NCBI GenBank assembly: GCA_014801815.1
Contig: JAAVDM010000034.1
Location: 98,591-162,590, forward strand
DNA: 64,000 nt
Direction: 5' to 3'
DNA from: Bacteroides sp.
Lineage (GTDB): Bacteria > Bacteroidota > Bacteroidia > Bacteroidales > Muribaculaceae
Part shown: piece by piece, positions 1 through 8,930 of the stretch
How the letters are laid out: every line of letters starts with the position of its first letter
Position numbering within the stretch: the first letter of the stretch is position 1
Position numbers and translations under genes: made by a program
The notes under the pieces: generated by a model
Database searches by the model: none
What the model saw: only the letters and a program-made list of their open reading frames with translations
Told to the model about the DNA's origin: nothing

Positions 1-3000
1 ATTCGGGCAGGAATGCTTTGCAGACGTTTACCTTTGCTCTCTGCTATCAGTTCCGGTGTGCCTTCACCTAACTCTATATATAAGGTTACACCTTCAATCT
101 CCTTAGGAGAAAGATATTCAGTCACTTCTTTTATAAGGTCGGCTTCCATACTCCACGTGAGTCGGGTAGCATCACCGAACCCGGCGGTACGTGCAAGATT
201 GTCGAGAGCGAGTTTTACAGCCCGGCTTTCGCTGGCCTGACGTTGAGCACCGAACTGTTTACTTTCTTTAAGGAACCTACTGAGTAGTGCATAACGCTGA
301 CGCAGATCCTTGATTCTGTTTCGCCCAAGCGGAATAAGGCCGTATGCCACGACAAGATCCTTGTTGCGTTTATCTATAATCTCTTTCTGTACATCTTTAA
401 CTTTTAGAATCCCCAGTGCAGCATCGGAAAGTTTGCGTGCGCGAGTGTGACGATTGCCTTCCGAAATGTATTTGGCGGCATCATATACTACCTCGAAACG
501 TTTTTTCCCGAGCTGTCGGTACACTTCACGGAACCACACAGGGTCAAACGCACCGTCTGCGAAGTCATCGGGTGTAACCGATGTATAACGAGCGATACGT
601 GACTTAACATTATCATTCAGGCTTTCACCGGTGTGAGCTATGAAATAATAAGCTGCGCTTTCAAGCCCTTTCCAGCCGATAGCTTTCTCCACCAACTCTA
701 ACCAGCGTGGAGAATACATTGCTGCTTCCACAAGTCTCTCATCAGAAATGCCGACTTCCTTAGCCTTGTTCTTTAACTCTATGGCAGTATCACCTTCAGC
801 AGGGCAGCTGACATGCAGCAACCATGAGAAAATATCCCGTTTACTGTCGCCGAGACCCCAGAAGCTGCATTTAGGCTTCTCTTTACCGAGTCCTGTAAGG
901 ATTCTGAGCAGGTAATCTATTCCGGTGATTACGTTGATTTTACCTGCGAGTCCCGTGACTACGGTAGGTGTGTCGCCACGCTGCAGTTCTATATCCAGAA
1001 TACGGTCTACAGCCTTGTTGACAAGCTCACACTGAAGCGGTGTAAGGCGTTGAGGTTCTTTCTGCCAGCTATATCTTTTTACCGCAGCCGGCAGACGGGC
1101 AGTGAGATAGTTAACCATCTCCGGCGATGCTTCACGTCCTATCACCTCTTGCCAGAACTCGCTGTCAGTGATTTTTCCCATATCCCATAAGCGCAAGTAC
1201 TCACCCGGAACAAGAGGATTAAAATCTCTTTTATAGCCGAGCATACGGTAAAATTCATATCTTGCCGTAAAGGACTTTATAAAAATATGGTCATCACATA
1301 CTTCTGAATTTTCCTCAAGTATCTTACAGAATTGTTCAAAAGGCCACACATCAAAGAGCGAATGTTCTTTCTCTCCTCCATAGTAGCAATAGGTATGCAC
1401 CATTTCGTCAGGTTTGACAGTAGAGACTACGACAGACAGAATATCCGTGCAGGTTTTCCAGACCACAGGTGAAGATAAGAACTCCTGTACGAGACATGTC
1501 CACACCTCAAGAGCCTGCTGATAGTAGGGGAGGTGTGAAAGGTCTTTCATAATATTCTCCTCGTGGAATGCCTTTCCGAGCAGACGTCTGAGTAAAGGAA
1601 AGAATGGTGTATTACAGCTTTCAAAATTATGAATAGCCAATTCGAGACGAAGCATATCCTCCGGAGAGCCGATCTCCTGCTCGTAAAACCTTTTCCAAAT
1701 CTCAGGTCTGGCAAGCGCCTTTAAACCATCACCGTATCTTTCTATTTTCGGACTGTTGCCCAGACGTACAGTCTCTTCCCAAGAATTTTCAAACTCATAG
1801 TCGGCATTTTCTTCTATAAGTTTCATAATTTTTCGCATTATATCCCGGGGAAAATTCTTATCAGAGAGTGTCAGAGCCTTTTCTATATCGAAATTCTCAG
1901 GATATTCAACCCTCAGCTGCAGGTTATCATTCGGATTATAAAGACCGAATCCATTGGCGGCGTTATAATTGCTGTCATTAGTCTTAGCACTGTTAATTAT
2001 ACTGTCGATAAGAATCCTCTCTTTGGAGGTGGGTCTTTTAATAGATTCAACAACAGGCAGGAGGGATTCCACAAGCTCAGAGCGCTCACCATTATCAGTC
2101 CATTTCTTTATTATATCCAGACCGGCAAGACGACGTTCGGCAATCTTGTCGTTAAGAAGTCTGCTGACAGATAACATTGCCTTTGTATCAGGCAGTGAGG
2201 AAAGTATATCAATTGTAGCGATACGCATATTTGCCGCCTTCAGACGAAGATTGTCCTCCATTATGAGATAATCCTCATCTGTCAGTTTCTCAGCTTTATA
2301 CAATCTTTTAGTAATTTCACAGCCGGCTTCACGGGTTTCTGTGCCGCGATCAGCCATACTGTTTACCGCGAATGTGATTTGTTTGCGTGTCGTAGGTTCC
2401 CACAGCAGATATTTAACGGTACTTGCCCGGTCATAAGTTTCCATGTATCCTATGTAATCAAGTGTCCGGTCAATATAGTGTGGAGAATTGAGGAGCAGGG
2501 CAATCTTGGTGATTTTTAAAGCTACTTCACCACGTGTCATTTTCAAGGACAGCCATGGGAATACATAAGGCTCGAATGTTTCTGTACCTTTCATTGATTC
2601 CAGTATATTGACAAGAATCTCATAATCCCGTATTGCTTCCTCACGTGATGCAAAAAACTCATTGAGCGGGGGCACCGGTTCCGGGTCGCCATACCAGCTT
2701 ATGTGAAATTTATTCAGATATAAAGGTAAGGCACCGGCGATGATGCTATGGTCATGAGAACGTTTTTGAAGAGTCTCTGATACGAGGCGATTACTTAAAG
2801 CAGGATACTGTATCGTTTCAAGCATAAGCATAGCTGCCTCGACTCTGTAGGCGGGTGCGGAAACAATCAGTTCCCTCACCGGAGCCTCGATATCTTCCAC
2901 CCGGAAGAACGCCAAGGCCCAGAGGCCGAGATAAACTTCCATTGCATCTTTGCTGTAAACTGCTTCGCCTGCCCTTTCAAGATTGTTCAGATAGTCAGAT

Positions 3001-3875
3001 ATCAGTTCGATAAATTTATTATTAATCCGTTCCGGTGCTTCGGTTTCACCAAGACCGGTAGTGACGGCGAGACCGCGCTTCACTGCCGCGAAACGCTGAA
3101 GATTATTCTCTCTGATAATTTTCAGAAGATAGATGTAACTCTCCGGTGTCCCCTCGTCCATTGTCTCTACAATAGCCTGACGCAAACCTTCCTGCAGACG
3201 AGCTGCAAGAAGCAGTTTGCCTTCGAGTTCAAGCAGTCTCTGACAGTCACTTTTCACGATGGCTTTGAAGTAATCGTGTTGCAGACGATTGGCATTATTC
3301 TCTGATGTCATTGCCTCCACAAGATAATCGATACATTCTCTGTCTCCGCTTTTTATCTTGGCAGTCAGCCAGTGTACTGTGTCAAAAGTATAATTGATAT
3401 CTTTTATCTCCTCCGGATTTCTTCCTCCCCTAAGAATCTCAGATGTTGTGAAACCTGTGGCTTTCAGTATAAAGAAATCTTTTAAAGCTACTATGATATT
3501 TCTGATATGAAGAATAAGTTTTTCTGAACGTACCGAACGCCGTTCGTAACCTATTGTATAGGGACTTCGGGCCTCTGCAGTTATGTATAAATACCATAGT
3601 TCAGTCCAGTCCTCACCGAGAAGGAAGCGGGGAAGTTCGTTCAGTGTGCCGTTGCAGATGTCATCAACACGTTCTATTTTTTGTTCAGAAGCAGCTTTGA
3701 TAAGGCTGATTTCAAAGTTGTCTTCAGTATGAGTGTAGTCTATATAGCGAAAGAACTCATTGATAAGCTCACGTACACTGTCCGGAAGATAGTCGGCTTC
3801 TTTAAATTTTTTCTCGATTGAGTCAATATAATTTTTACAAAGACTGTTTATGGTGTTATTCCACGATATTTTCAT
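1..3875 (-). CDS. DUF4132 (MolR-like) large protein, C-terminus off window
   Basis: An uninterrupted frame of 1291 codons runs from the ATG at 3875 to the left edge without a stop, so the gene is partial. The visible part is a long, mostly helical, HEAT-like region. Its last visible part contains the segment FGDATRLTWSMEADL followed by GKRLQSIPA, which I recognise as the start of the DUF4132 domain found at the end of the MolR/YehI family. The molecular role of that family is not established; E. coli MolR was linked to molybdate metabolism. Full-length Bacteroidales members are roughly 1600 to 1700 residues, so about 300 residues should lie to the left. The gene follows the small protein at 3996-4442 on the same strand, and a truncated copy of the palindromic repeat sits between them. 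No signal peptide is seen, so it is probably cytoplasmic. Confidence 0.8.
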   Translation of the reverse strand, partial: MKISWNNTINSLCKNYIDSIEKKFKEADYLPDSVRELINEFFRYIDYTHTEDNFEISLIKAASEQKIERVDDICNGTLNELPRFLLGEDWTELWYLYITAEARSPYTIGYERRSVRSEKLILHIRNIIVALKDFFILKATGFTTSEILRGGRNPEEIKDINYTFDTVHWLTAKIKSGDRECIDYLVEAMTSENNANRLQHDYFKAIVKSDCQRLLELEGKLLLAARLQEGLRQAIVETMDEGTPESYIYLLKIIRENNLQRFAAVKRGLAVTTGLGETEAPERINNKFIELISDYLNNLERAGEAVYSKDAMEVYLGLWALAFFRVEDIEAPVRELIVSAPAYRVEAAMLMLETIQYPALSNRLVSETLQKRSHDHSIIAGALPLYLNKFHISWYGDPEPVPPLNEFFASREEAIRDYEILVNILESMKGTETFEPYVFPWLSLKMTRGEVALKITKIALLLNSPHYIDRTLDYIGYMETYDRASTVKYLLWEPTTRKQITFAVNSMADRGTETREAGCEITKRLYKAEKLTDEDYLIMEDNLRLKAANMRIATIDILSSLPDTKAMLSVSRLLNDKIAERRLAGLDIIKKWTDNGERSELVESLLPVVESIKRPTSKERILIDSIINSAKTNDSNYNAANGFGLYNPNDNLQLRVEYPENFDIEKALTLSDKNFPRDIMRKIMKLIEENADYEFENSWEETVRLGNSPKIERYGDGLKALARPEIWKRFYEQEIGSPEDMLRLELAIHNFESCNTPFFPLLRRLLGKAFHEENIMKDLSHLPYYQQALEVWTCLVQEFLSSPVVWKTCTDILSVVVSTVKPDEMVHTYCYYGGEKEHSLFDVWPFEQFCKILEENSEVCDDHIFIKSFTARYEFYRMLGYKRDFNPLVPGEYLRLWDMGKITDSEFWQEVIGREASPEMVNYLTARLPAAVKRYSWQKEPQRLTPLQCELVNKAVDRILDIELQRGDTPTVVTGLAGKINVITGIDYLLRILTGLGKEKPKCSFWGLGDSKRDIFSWLLHVSCPAEGDTAIELKNKAKEVGISDERLVEAAMYSPRWLELVEKAIGWKGLESAAYYFIAHTGESLNDNVKSRIARYTSVTPDDFADGAFDPVWFREVYRQLGKKRFEVVYDAAKYISEGNRHTRARKLSDAALGILKVKDVQKEIIDKRNKDLVVAYGLIPLGRNRIKDLRQRYALLSRFLKESKQFGAQRQASESRAVKLALDNLARTAGFGDATRLTWSMEADLIKEVTEYLSPKEIEGVTLYIELGEGTPELIAESKGKRLQSIPAR

Positions 3876-3889
3876 AATTCGGTATGTAT

Positions 3890-3994
3890 TGAGTAGTTCT
3901 TAAAAATAAAAGATATATATTTTCAGGTGTCTTTGAATCTTGGACTATAAAACTTGTTATTTTAAGGCGTTTTATATGTCTTAAGAGCCACTTA
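3890..3994. repeat. Short diverged copy of the palindromic repeat element
   Basis: This 105-bp copy starts TGAGTAGTTCTTAAAAAT and ends TTAAGAGCCACTTA, matching the ends of the 194-bp elements at 15012 and 19467. It keeps the internal segment ACTATAAAACTTGTTATTTT but lacks the central hairpin block. It fills the gap between two minus-strand genes. Confidence 0.75.
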
Positions 3995-3995
3995 T

Positions 3996-4442
3996 TTACC
4001 AAAGTCTTCCCGCCAATAATGTCAGTCTGACCACTGTGAGACAATCGCCTTCGGCTAAATCTATTTTTGTGTCAAGATTCCCAAGCTGTACACCGTTGAG
4101 AAACATTCTGTAAAGTCCGTCTTCATAACACTGAAGAGCATTGGCTATTGCCTTGCCGTAATCTTCCGTTGTATTGTTATACACAATTCCGAATGTCATA
4201 CGTCCGGTTTCGATAGAATCCTCAATGTTGTTCTGATCAAGTACTCTATGGCGGTTATCAGTGTCCGGATTATCCTTATCCGGAGCTTCGATAGCTTTAA
4301 GATTGAAAGCTTCGACGCATACATGGACTATGGTTTCAATCAGTTCACGTACGGTTTCGGGTTTCCCGATAATTTCCATAGCAACCGGTTGCACGGATTG
4401 CCGTGTTCTTCCCGGCTTCTTCTGCTCAACAAAAATTTTCAT
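3996..4442 (-). CDS. Small conserved protein, possible beta-grasp fold, partner of DUF4132 gene
   Basis: A 148-residue protein starting MKIFVEQKKPGR and ending VRLTLLAGRLW. I do not recognise a named family, but similar small proteins sit beside DUF4132 genes in other bacteria as far as I recall. The strand pattern at both ends (MKIFVEQ and GDCLTVVRLTLLAGRLW) resembles a ubiquitin-like or MoaD-like beta-grasp, but the usual terminal Gly-Gly is absent and the fold assignment is inference. A middle segment, DYGKAIANALQCYEDGLYRMFLNG, looks helical. The start at 4442 is chosen because a TTG further upstream at 4466 lies inside the -7 box. It is probably cotranscribed with the DUF4132 gene 120 bp downstream. 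Confidence 0.75.
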   Translation of the reverse strand: MKIFVEQKKPGRTRQSVQPVAMEIIGKPETVRELIETIVHVCVEAFNLKAIEAPDKDNPDTDNRHRVLDQNNIEDSIETGRMTFGIVYNNTTEDYGKAIANALQCYEDGLYRMFLNGVQLGNLDTKIDLAEGDCLTVVRLTLLAGRLW

Positions 4443-4463
4443 TATGTGTGAAGTATTTATTCT

Positions 4464-4495
4464 CAAAGTTACTAAATTTTATAGAAATATGCAAA
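4464..4495 (-). promoter_or_regulatory. Bacteroidetes promoter for the small protein/DUF4132 pair
   Basis: On the minus strand the -33 box TTTG (4492-4495) and the -7 box TAACTTTG (4464-4471) are separated by exactly 20 bp. The distance to the ATG at 4442 gives a leader of only about 15 nt. Confidence 0.8.
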
Positions 4496-4563
4496 ATACT
4501 AAGAGGTATATTTGAGTATAGTATTGTCTATTTTTAAAATTTGGTATCTTTTTGTATAATAAC

Positions 4564-4593
4564 TAAGTAGCTCTTAAAAATTAATGAACATAT
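4564..4593. repeat. Solo end of the palindromic repeat element
   Basis: Thirty bases beginning TAAGTAGCTCTTAAAAAT are identical to the reverse complement of the right end of the element at 15012-15205. The other end is not present. The remainder of the 4467-4771 gap is AT-rich, with one hairpin and no supported gene. Confidence 0.75.
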
Positions 4594-4617
4594 CTGCAAA
4601 AAATAAGAAAAAAAGGA

Positions 4618-4643
4618 GAAACTCTGCTATTGTGCAGAGTTTC
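4618..4643 (-). terminator. Hairpin with T-rich flank on the minus strand
   Basis: Perfect 10-bp arms GAAACTCTGC and GCAGAGTTTC enclose a 6-nt loop. Read on the minus strand the hairpin is followed by CTCCTTTTTTTC, as in an intrinsic terminator. No minus-strand gene that would need it lies directly upstream, so it may instead belong to an unannotated transcript. Confidence 0.4.
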
Positions 4644-4771
4644 GGGTAGCGAAATGAAGTCGATGTTACAGTTTTTCTTAATGTGACATAAAGAGTATGT
4701 GTTGACTCGGATTTGCCGATGGCTGAACCTGCAGGGGTGTTAACAGGTTTTAAAGAAAAGAAAAAATCAAT

Positions 4772-5443
4772 ATGAAGAAATTAGTAATATTTGACCTTGA
4801 CGGCACACTTCTTAACACAATATCCGATTTAGGTACAGCCTGTAATCATGCACTCAGAACGATGGGCTATTCGGCTCACCCGCTATCTGCCTATAACTAT
4901 ATGGTAGGCAACGGTGTGCGTAAACTTGTGGAACGGGCTGCGCCGGAAGTTGACGAAGCTACACTTGATGACCTTCTGAAATATTTCCGTGAGTACTATG
5001 ATGCGCACTGTACCGACACTACCGAACCATATCCGGGTGTACGTGAGATGTTGGAGCAACTTGGTGAGCGCGGAGTGGCTGTAGCTGTGGCCACAAATAA
5101 ATATCAGGCTGCCGCCGAAAAGATAATTATGCAATTTTTCCCCGATATTCCGTTTGTAGGAATTTTAGGACAAGTGGAAGATCGCCCTACCAAACCGGAT
5201 CCTTCAATAGTGTTCGCACTGCTCAATCAATATCCCACACCGAAGTCTCAGGTGCTTCTGTGCGGTGACTCAAGTGTGGATATAGAAACGGCGCGGCGAG
5301 CCTGTGTCGAGTCGGTGGGAGTCTCATGGGGCTTCCGACCCATTTCAGAGCTGCGCCGCGCCTATGCCGACCATATAATCGGCAAGCCGTCGGAGATTCT
5401 GACTATTGTAGACGGTCAGCGGGAGCTGGAGCGTTTTCTATAA
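4772..5443 (+). CDS. gph: HAD-family phosphoglycolate phosphatase-like hydrolase
   Basis: A 223-residue HAD-superfamily phosphatase. Motif I is FDLDGTLLNT at residues 7-16 (nucleophile Asp8, acid Asp10), motif II is VATNK near residue 108, motif III Lys lies in PTKPDP, and motif IV is LLCGDSSVDIETAR. The helical cap between motifs I and II is of the Gph/PGP type. The family hydrolyses 2-phosphoglycolate or other small phosphate esters in the cytoplasm; true substrate preference cannot be read from sequence. The gene stands alone on the plus strand and its last 41 bases overlap the 3' end of the convergent PfkB gene, so the two transcripts would be antisense at their ends. Confidence 0.85.
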   Translation: MKKLVIFDLDGTLLNTISDLGTACNHALRTMGYSAHPLSAYNYMVGNGVRKLVERAAPEVDEATLDDLLKYFREYYDAHCTDTTEPYPGVREMLEQLGERGVAVAVATNKYQAAAEKIIMQFFPDIPFVGILGQVEDRPTKPDPSIVFALLNQYPTPKSQVLLCGDSSVDIETARRACVESVGVSWGFRPISELRRAYADHIIGKPSEILTIVDGQRELERFL

Positions 5444-6302
5444 TACGTCTCACATCAGCCTCGGAGCCGTCGAAAGGACCTGAATGTTTCAGTTTGAGGG
5501 TACACATGGCTGCCGCAAAGGTGCCGGCTTCATCGATGCCGGCGCCTTGTCCGCGTTTGTACAGATATCCGGCCATGTAGGTGTCACCGCAGCCGGTGGC
5601 GTCAATAACCTTCTCGACCGGATAAGCCGGAATTTCATGAAAACGGCCGTCGGCATATATTGCCGAACCCTGATCGCCAAGAGTCAATACTACCTCGTGT
5701 ACACCCCATGCGGCCAGACGAAGGGCAGCCTCGTGAGGATCGGACGAACCGGTGAGTGACAACATTTCGTGTTCGTTGGCCTTGAGTATGTCGATGTAAG
5801 GCAGCAGTTCGAGTTTGTCATCCCAGTCGGTAGCCGATACATGTTCTCCCTCAACTTTGCGCAGGAAACCCTGAGCATCGACCGATACACGACCCATTGA
5901 GGCCAGATGACGTATGACCTCCGGCGAAAAATCATCGGCAAGCAGTGTGCCAAGATGAAAAATGCGACTGTCGATGTGGCCTATACCTTCGACAGTGAAA
6001 GGGTCGGCCTTATCGAGTACTCTTTGGGTGCGGTTGTTGGAGTTTTCTCCGTAGATGTTTTCAAAATATACCGATTTGCGACTTGGAAGTACTTTTACTT
6101 CAAGTCCGCGTGTGCGTATGTCATCGACAGCTTTCATTTCGCTTTCGGCCAAAGAGGTAACAAGGAGAAAACGAGAGTGGTCAAGGTTGGCCAAAGCATG
6201 TGCGAAATAGAAGGCGGTGCCGCCCGGCATGTAGACGGTATGATGCGGAGTGACTATTTTGTCGAGGGTTATATGACCGAGACAGCAGATGTTATAGCTC
6301 AT
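5403..6302 (-). CDS. PfkB-family sugar/nucleoside kinase
   Basis: A 299-residue ribokinase-fold kinase. The ATP-site and catalytic-base signature DATGCGDTYMAGY lies near residues 235-247, with Asp in GCGD as the base; the N-terminal sugar-site Gly-Gly is in YMPGGTAFYFAHAL. The family phosphorylates sugars or nucleosides with ATP; the substrate is not evident here. Its ATG overlaps the stop of the upstream permease as ATGA (6299-6302), so translation is probably coupled and the kinase most likely acts on what that permease imports. It is the last gene of the murein-related operon. Its 3' end overlaps the convergent gph gene. Confidence 0.85.
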   Translation of the reverse strand: MSYNICCLGHITLDKIVTPHHTVYMPGGTAFYFAHALANLDHSRFLLVTSLAESEMKAVDDIRTRGLEVKVLPSRKSVYFENIYGENSNNRTQRVLDKADPFTVEGIGHIDSRIFHLGTLLADDFSPEVIRHLASMGRVSVDAQGFLRKVEGEHVSATDWDDKLELLPYIDILKANEHEMLSLTGSSDPHEAALRLAAWGVHEVVLTLGDQGSAIYADGRFHEIPAYPVEKVIDATGCGDTYMAGYLYKRGQGAGIDEAGTFAAAMCTLKLKHSGPFDGSEADVRRIIENAPAPADRLQ

Positions 6303-7507
6303 TTTGAGGATAAGTTTTTCTTACGGGTATTTACGAGAGAATAAAAGAGAACCACACAGTAGGCCGCACATGGTACCAGAAAGGCAGTCGACATGTCGGA
6401 CATGTTGGCTACGTGACCCATAAGATATGCACCTACGGCTCCTCCGAGCGGTGTCATCATCAGAAATGACGAGGCTATTTTGGAGTGTCGGCCTGTGCCG
6501 CTTATGGTCATAGCGAAGATGGTGGGAAACATAATGGCCTCAAAAGCATAACAAACGAAAACCCCGATGTGTGACACAGTGCCGAGGTGAGCAGTAACGG
6601 CCAGTGAACCGAGTACGGTCATGACAGCGCAGGCAGATAGTACCTTACGCGCATCAATACGGCTCATGACAGTACTGCCGGCGATACGGGCCAGCATGAA
6701 GAGTCCGAGTGCGCCGAACGAGAGAACTGTGGTAGCAGTCATCTTGTCGAGCCAATCGCCGGAGGTGGCATAGTTGATAAAGAGAGAATTTATGGCTATC
6801 TCAGCTATCTCGTAACAGAAGAGCGCCAGCAGACCGAGTCGGAAGTTGCTGTTGGCCCAGAGAGCCTTTATTGATTCGCCGATAGTGGGTTCGGCAGTAT
6901 CGGTATCACCGGATATGTTTATTTCGGGCAGGTCAACACGGCTGAATACAACTGCCATTATGAGTACGATAGCACCCATGACAGTATAGGGTACAGCCAC
7001 TGACCCGCCTTCGCCGGCAAAGAGAAAGCCTCCGACGGTTACAGGCCCGAGTATGCAGCCGAGTCCGTTGAAGGACTGTGCGAGATTGAGACGGCTGGCT
7101 GCAGTAGAGGGGTCGCCGAGTTCGGCGGCATAGGGATTGGCGGCGGTCTCAAGCACTGCAAGCCCGCAACCTATGATAAAGAGAGCGAGCAGGAAGAGAT
7201 TGAAGGACGTAGCCGAGGCTCCGGGTATAAAGAGGAAAGCACCGGCAGCGAAGAGGAGCAGTCCGAGCACTACGCCGCGACGATAGCCCCAGCGGGTGAT
7301 GATGATACCGGCCGGGAGAGCCATGAGAGCGTAGGCTACGTAGGTGCTTGCCTGAATCATGGTGGAATGGGACAGCGAAATGTCGAGGGCTTCCTGAAAG
7401 TGCTTGTTGAGAACGTCAAGTACAGAACGTGCAAAACCCCACATAAAGAAAAGGGTTGTGATCAGCACGAAGGGGACTATGTAGCGACGGGAAACAAATG
7501 AGGGCAT
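6299..7507 (-). CDS. FHS-family (FucP/NagP-type) sugar:H+ symporter
   Basis: A 402-residue major facilitator protein with about twelve membrane segments. The start FVLITTLFFMWGFARSVLDV resembles FucP, GluP and NagP, in which FxxWGF is conserved, and the next loop carries the MFS-like GYRRG. The family imports L-fucose, glucose/galactose or N-acetylglucosamine. The ATG at 7507 is chosen because the upstream in-frame extension is rich in Arg and Pro and overlaps the preceding gene; this start leaves a 44-bp gap. The overlap with the PfkB kinase suggests import coupled to phosphorylation. An amino sugar is an attractive substrate given the operon, but that is inference. Confidence 0.8.
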   Translation of the reverse strand: MPSFVSRRYIVPFVLITTLFFMWGFARSVLDVLNKHFQEALDISLSHSTMIQASTYVAYALMALPAGIIITRWGYRRGVVLGLLLFAAGAFLFIPGASATSFNLFLLALFIIGCGLAVLETAANPYAAELGDPSTAASRLNLAQSFNGLGCILGPVTVGGFLFAGEGGSVAVPYTVMGAIVLIMAVVFSRVDLPEINISGDTDTAEPTIGESIKALWANSNFRLGLLALFCYEIAEIAINSLFINYATSGDWLDKMTATTVLSFGALGLFMLARIAGSTVMSRIDARKVLSACAVMTVLGSLAVTAHLGTVSHIGVFVCYAFEAIMFPTIFAMTISGTGRHSKIASSFLMMTPLGGAVGAYLMGHVANMSDMSTAFLVPCAAYCVVLFYSLVNTRKKNLSSK

Positions 7508-7551
7508 GGTGATGAGAGTATGGAGAACTTGGGAGTATTTTTCTTTCGTGG

Positions 7552-8907
7552 CTAATCTTTCTTTCGGCCGAATGAGGGGTCGATATGGACGAGGGAGCAG
7601 ACAACGAAAGTAGGCAGGCAGCAGAGCATGACACCGCAGAAGAAATTGAAGAAACCTCGTTCGCCACAGGGTGGGGTGAGCAAATCGAGGGGTGCGAGCA
7701 AGTCGAAGACTGCGCCGGCCGCCATGCCCGGAAGCATCATGCCGAGAGCCATAAAGGCGGTACAGAAAGCGTAGTGGGAGGTAGCACAATCACCGCGGCT
7801 GAAATAGAGCAGATAAAGCATAAAGGCAGTGAAGCCGAACCCATAACCGAACTGTTCGATACCGATGGCTATGTTGACGGAAAGGAAACTGTCAGGTTGC
7901 ACCAGTGCCAGCCAGCAGTAGAGCGCACATGGCAGAGTCAGACTCAGAGCCATAGGCCACAGCCAGCGGCGCAGACCTCCGGCGGCTATGGCAAGACCGC
8001 CTGTAATGCCGCCTGCAAGAAGGGCTATGACACCGACAGTACCATTGACCCAACCCACCTGAGCAGTGGTGAGAGCAAGACCGCCGGCTTCGCGGGGAGC
8101 GACAAGAAAGACAGGTACAAATTTGACACAGAGAGCCTCGGGCAGACGGTAAAGCAGCATAAAGGCAAGCGCTCCTGCGATGCCGGGACGCCGAAAGAAG
8201 GTAACGAATGTATCGGCAAAATCACGGACTATAGTCCGTGCCGTTACTCCGGGTTCGGCATGATCGGAGGTAACAGGGGGCATCATACGTGAATGCCACA
8301 GAGCCATCAGCAGAAATAATACCGACAGCAGGGCGAACACCATACTCCATGCCCGTCCTACGGACGACATGGTCTGTTCGAGATGACCGGCCAGCATGAC
8401 CAGACCACCCTGACCCAATACGGAAGCCACACGGTAGAAAGTAGAGCGTACACCTACAAAAGCCGCCTGGTCGTGAGGTGTAAGAGCCAGCATATAGTAG
8501 CCGTCAGCTGCAATGTCGTGCGTGGCCGAGAAAAAAGCCATAAGCCAGAAGCATATCAGCGTTGAGGTGAGATAGAAAGGGAACGGCAGCAGAAAGGCCA
8601 CACAAGCCATGCACACGGCTATGAGCAGCTGCATAGTTATAGCCCAGCGGCGCTTTGTACTGAAAAGATCAATAAAGGGACTCCAGAAAGGTTTGATAAC
8701 CCACGGAAGATAAAGCCAGCCGGTGAGGAAAGCCATGTCGGACTTGTCAATGCCCATATTAATATACATAAGTATGGTAAGAGTATTGACAGCGAAATAG
8801 GGCAATCCCTCAGCGATGTAGAGCGTAGGAATCCACCGCCAGGCAGCGGCGGCGTCGCAGTGCGCTACCGCCGCAGTTGCTGACAGGGATCTGTTGTCGT
8901 CAGACAT
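7552..8907 (-). CDS. AmpG-like MFS permease (muropeptide importer type)
   Basis: A 451-residue multi-pass membrane protein. The N-terminal part, with YIAEGLPYFAVNTLTILMY followed by PWVIKPFWSPFID, matches the AmpG/PAT group, where the EGLP and KPLW/SPL motifs are conserved. AmpG carries anhydro-muropeptides from periplasm to cytoplasm for cell-wall recycling. About twelve membrane segments can be counted. The gene lies between the DUF4922 gene and the FHS permease, 23 and 44 bp away, in one operon with a secreted amidase that would generate such fragments. Assignment to the family is good; identity of the substrate is inferred from context. Confidence 0.8.
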   Translation of the reverse strand: MSDDNRSLSATAAVAHCDAAAAWRWIPTLYIAEGLPYFAVNTLTILMYINMGIDKSDMAFLTGWLYLPWVIKPFWSPFIDLFSTKRRWAITMQLLIAVCMACVAFLLPFPFYLTSTLICFWLMAFFSATHDIAADGYYMLALTPHDQAAFVGVRSTFYRVASVLGQGGLVMLAGHLEQTMSSVGRAWSMVFALLSVLFLLMALWHSRMMPPVTSDHAEPGVTARTIVRDFADTFVTFFRRPGIAGALAFMLLYRLPEALCVKFVPVFLVAPREAGGLALTTAQVGWVNGTVGVIALLAGGITGGLAIAAGGLRRWLWPMALSLTLPCALYCWLALVQPDSFLSVNIAIGIEQFGYGFGFTAFMLYLLYFSRGDCATSHYAFCTAFMALGMMLPGMAAGAVFDLLAPLDLLTPPCGERGFFNFFCGVMLCCLPTFVVCSLVHIDPSFGRKKD

Positions 8908-8930
8908 AGGGATAGAAGAATTTTGTAGGT

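Noticed and set aside
3856..4044. 62-codon minus-strand frame
   Set aside because: It reads through a palindromic repeat copy and into the DUF4132 start region. Pieces such as KITSFIVQD derive from the repeat itself and recur in other copies.
7585..8292. 235-codon plus-strand frame
   Set aside because: It is fully antisense to the AmpG-like permease and has a low-complexity charged composition without any family signal.
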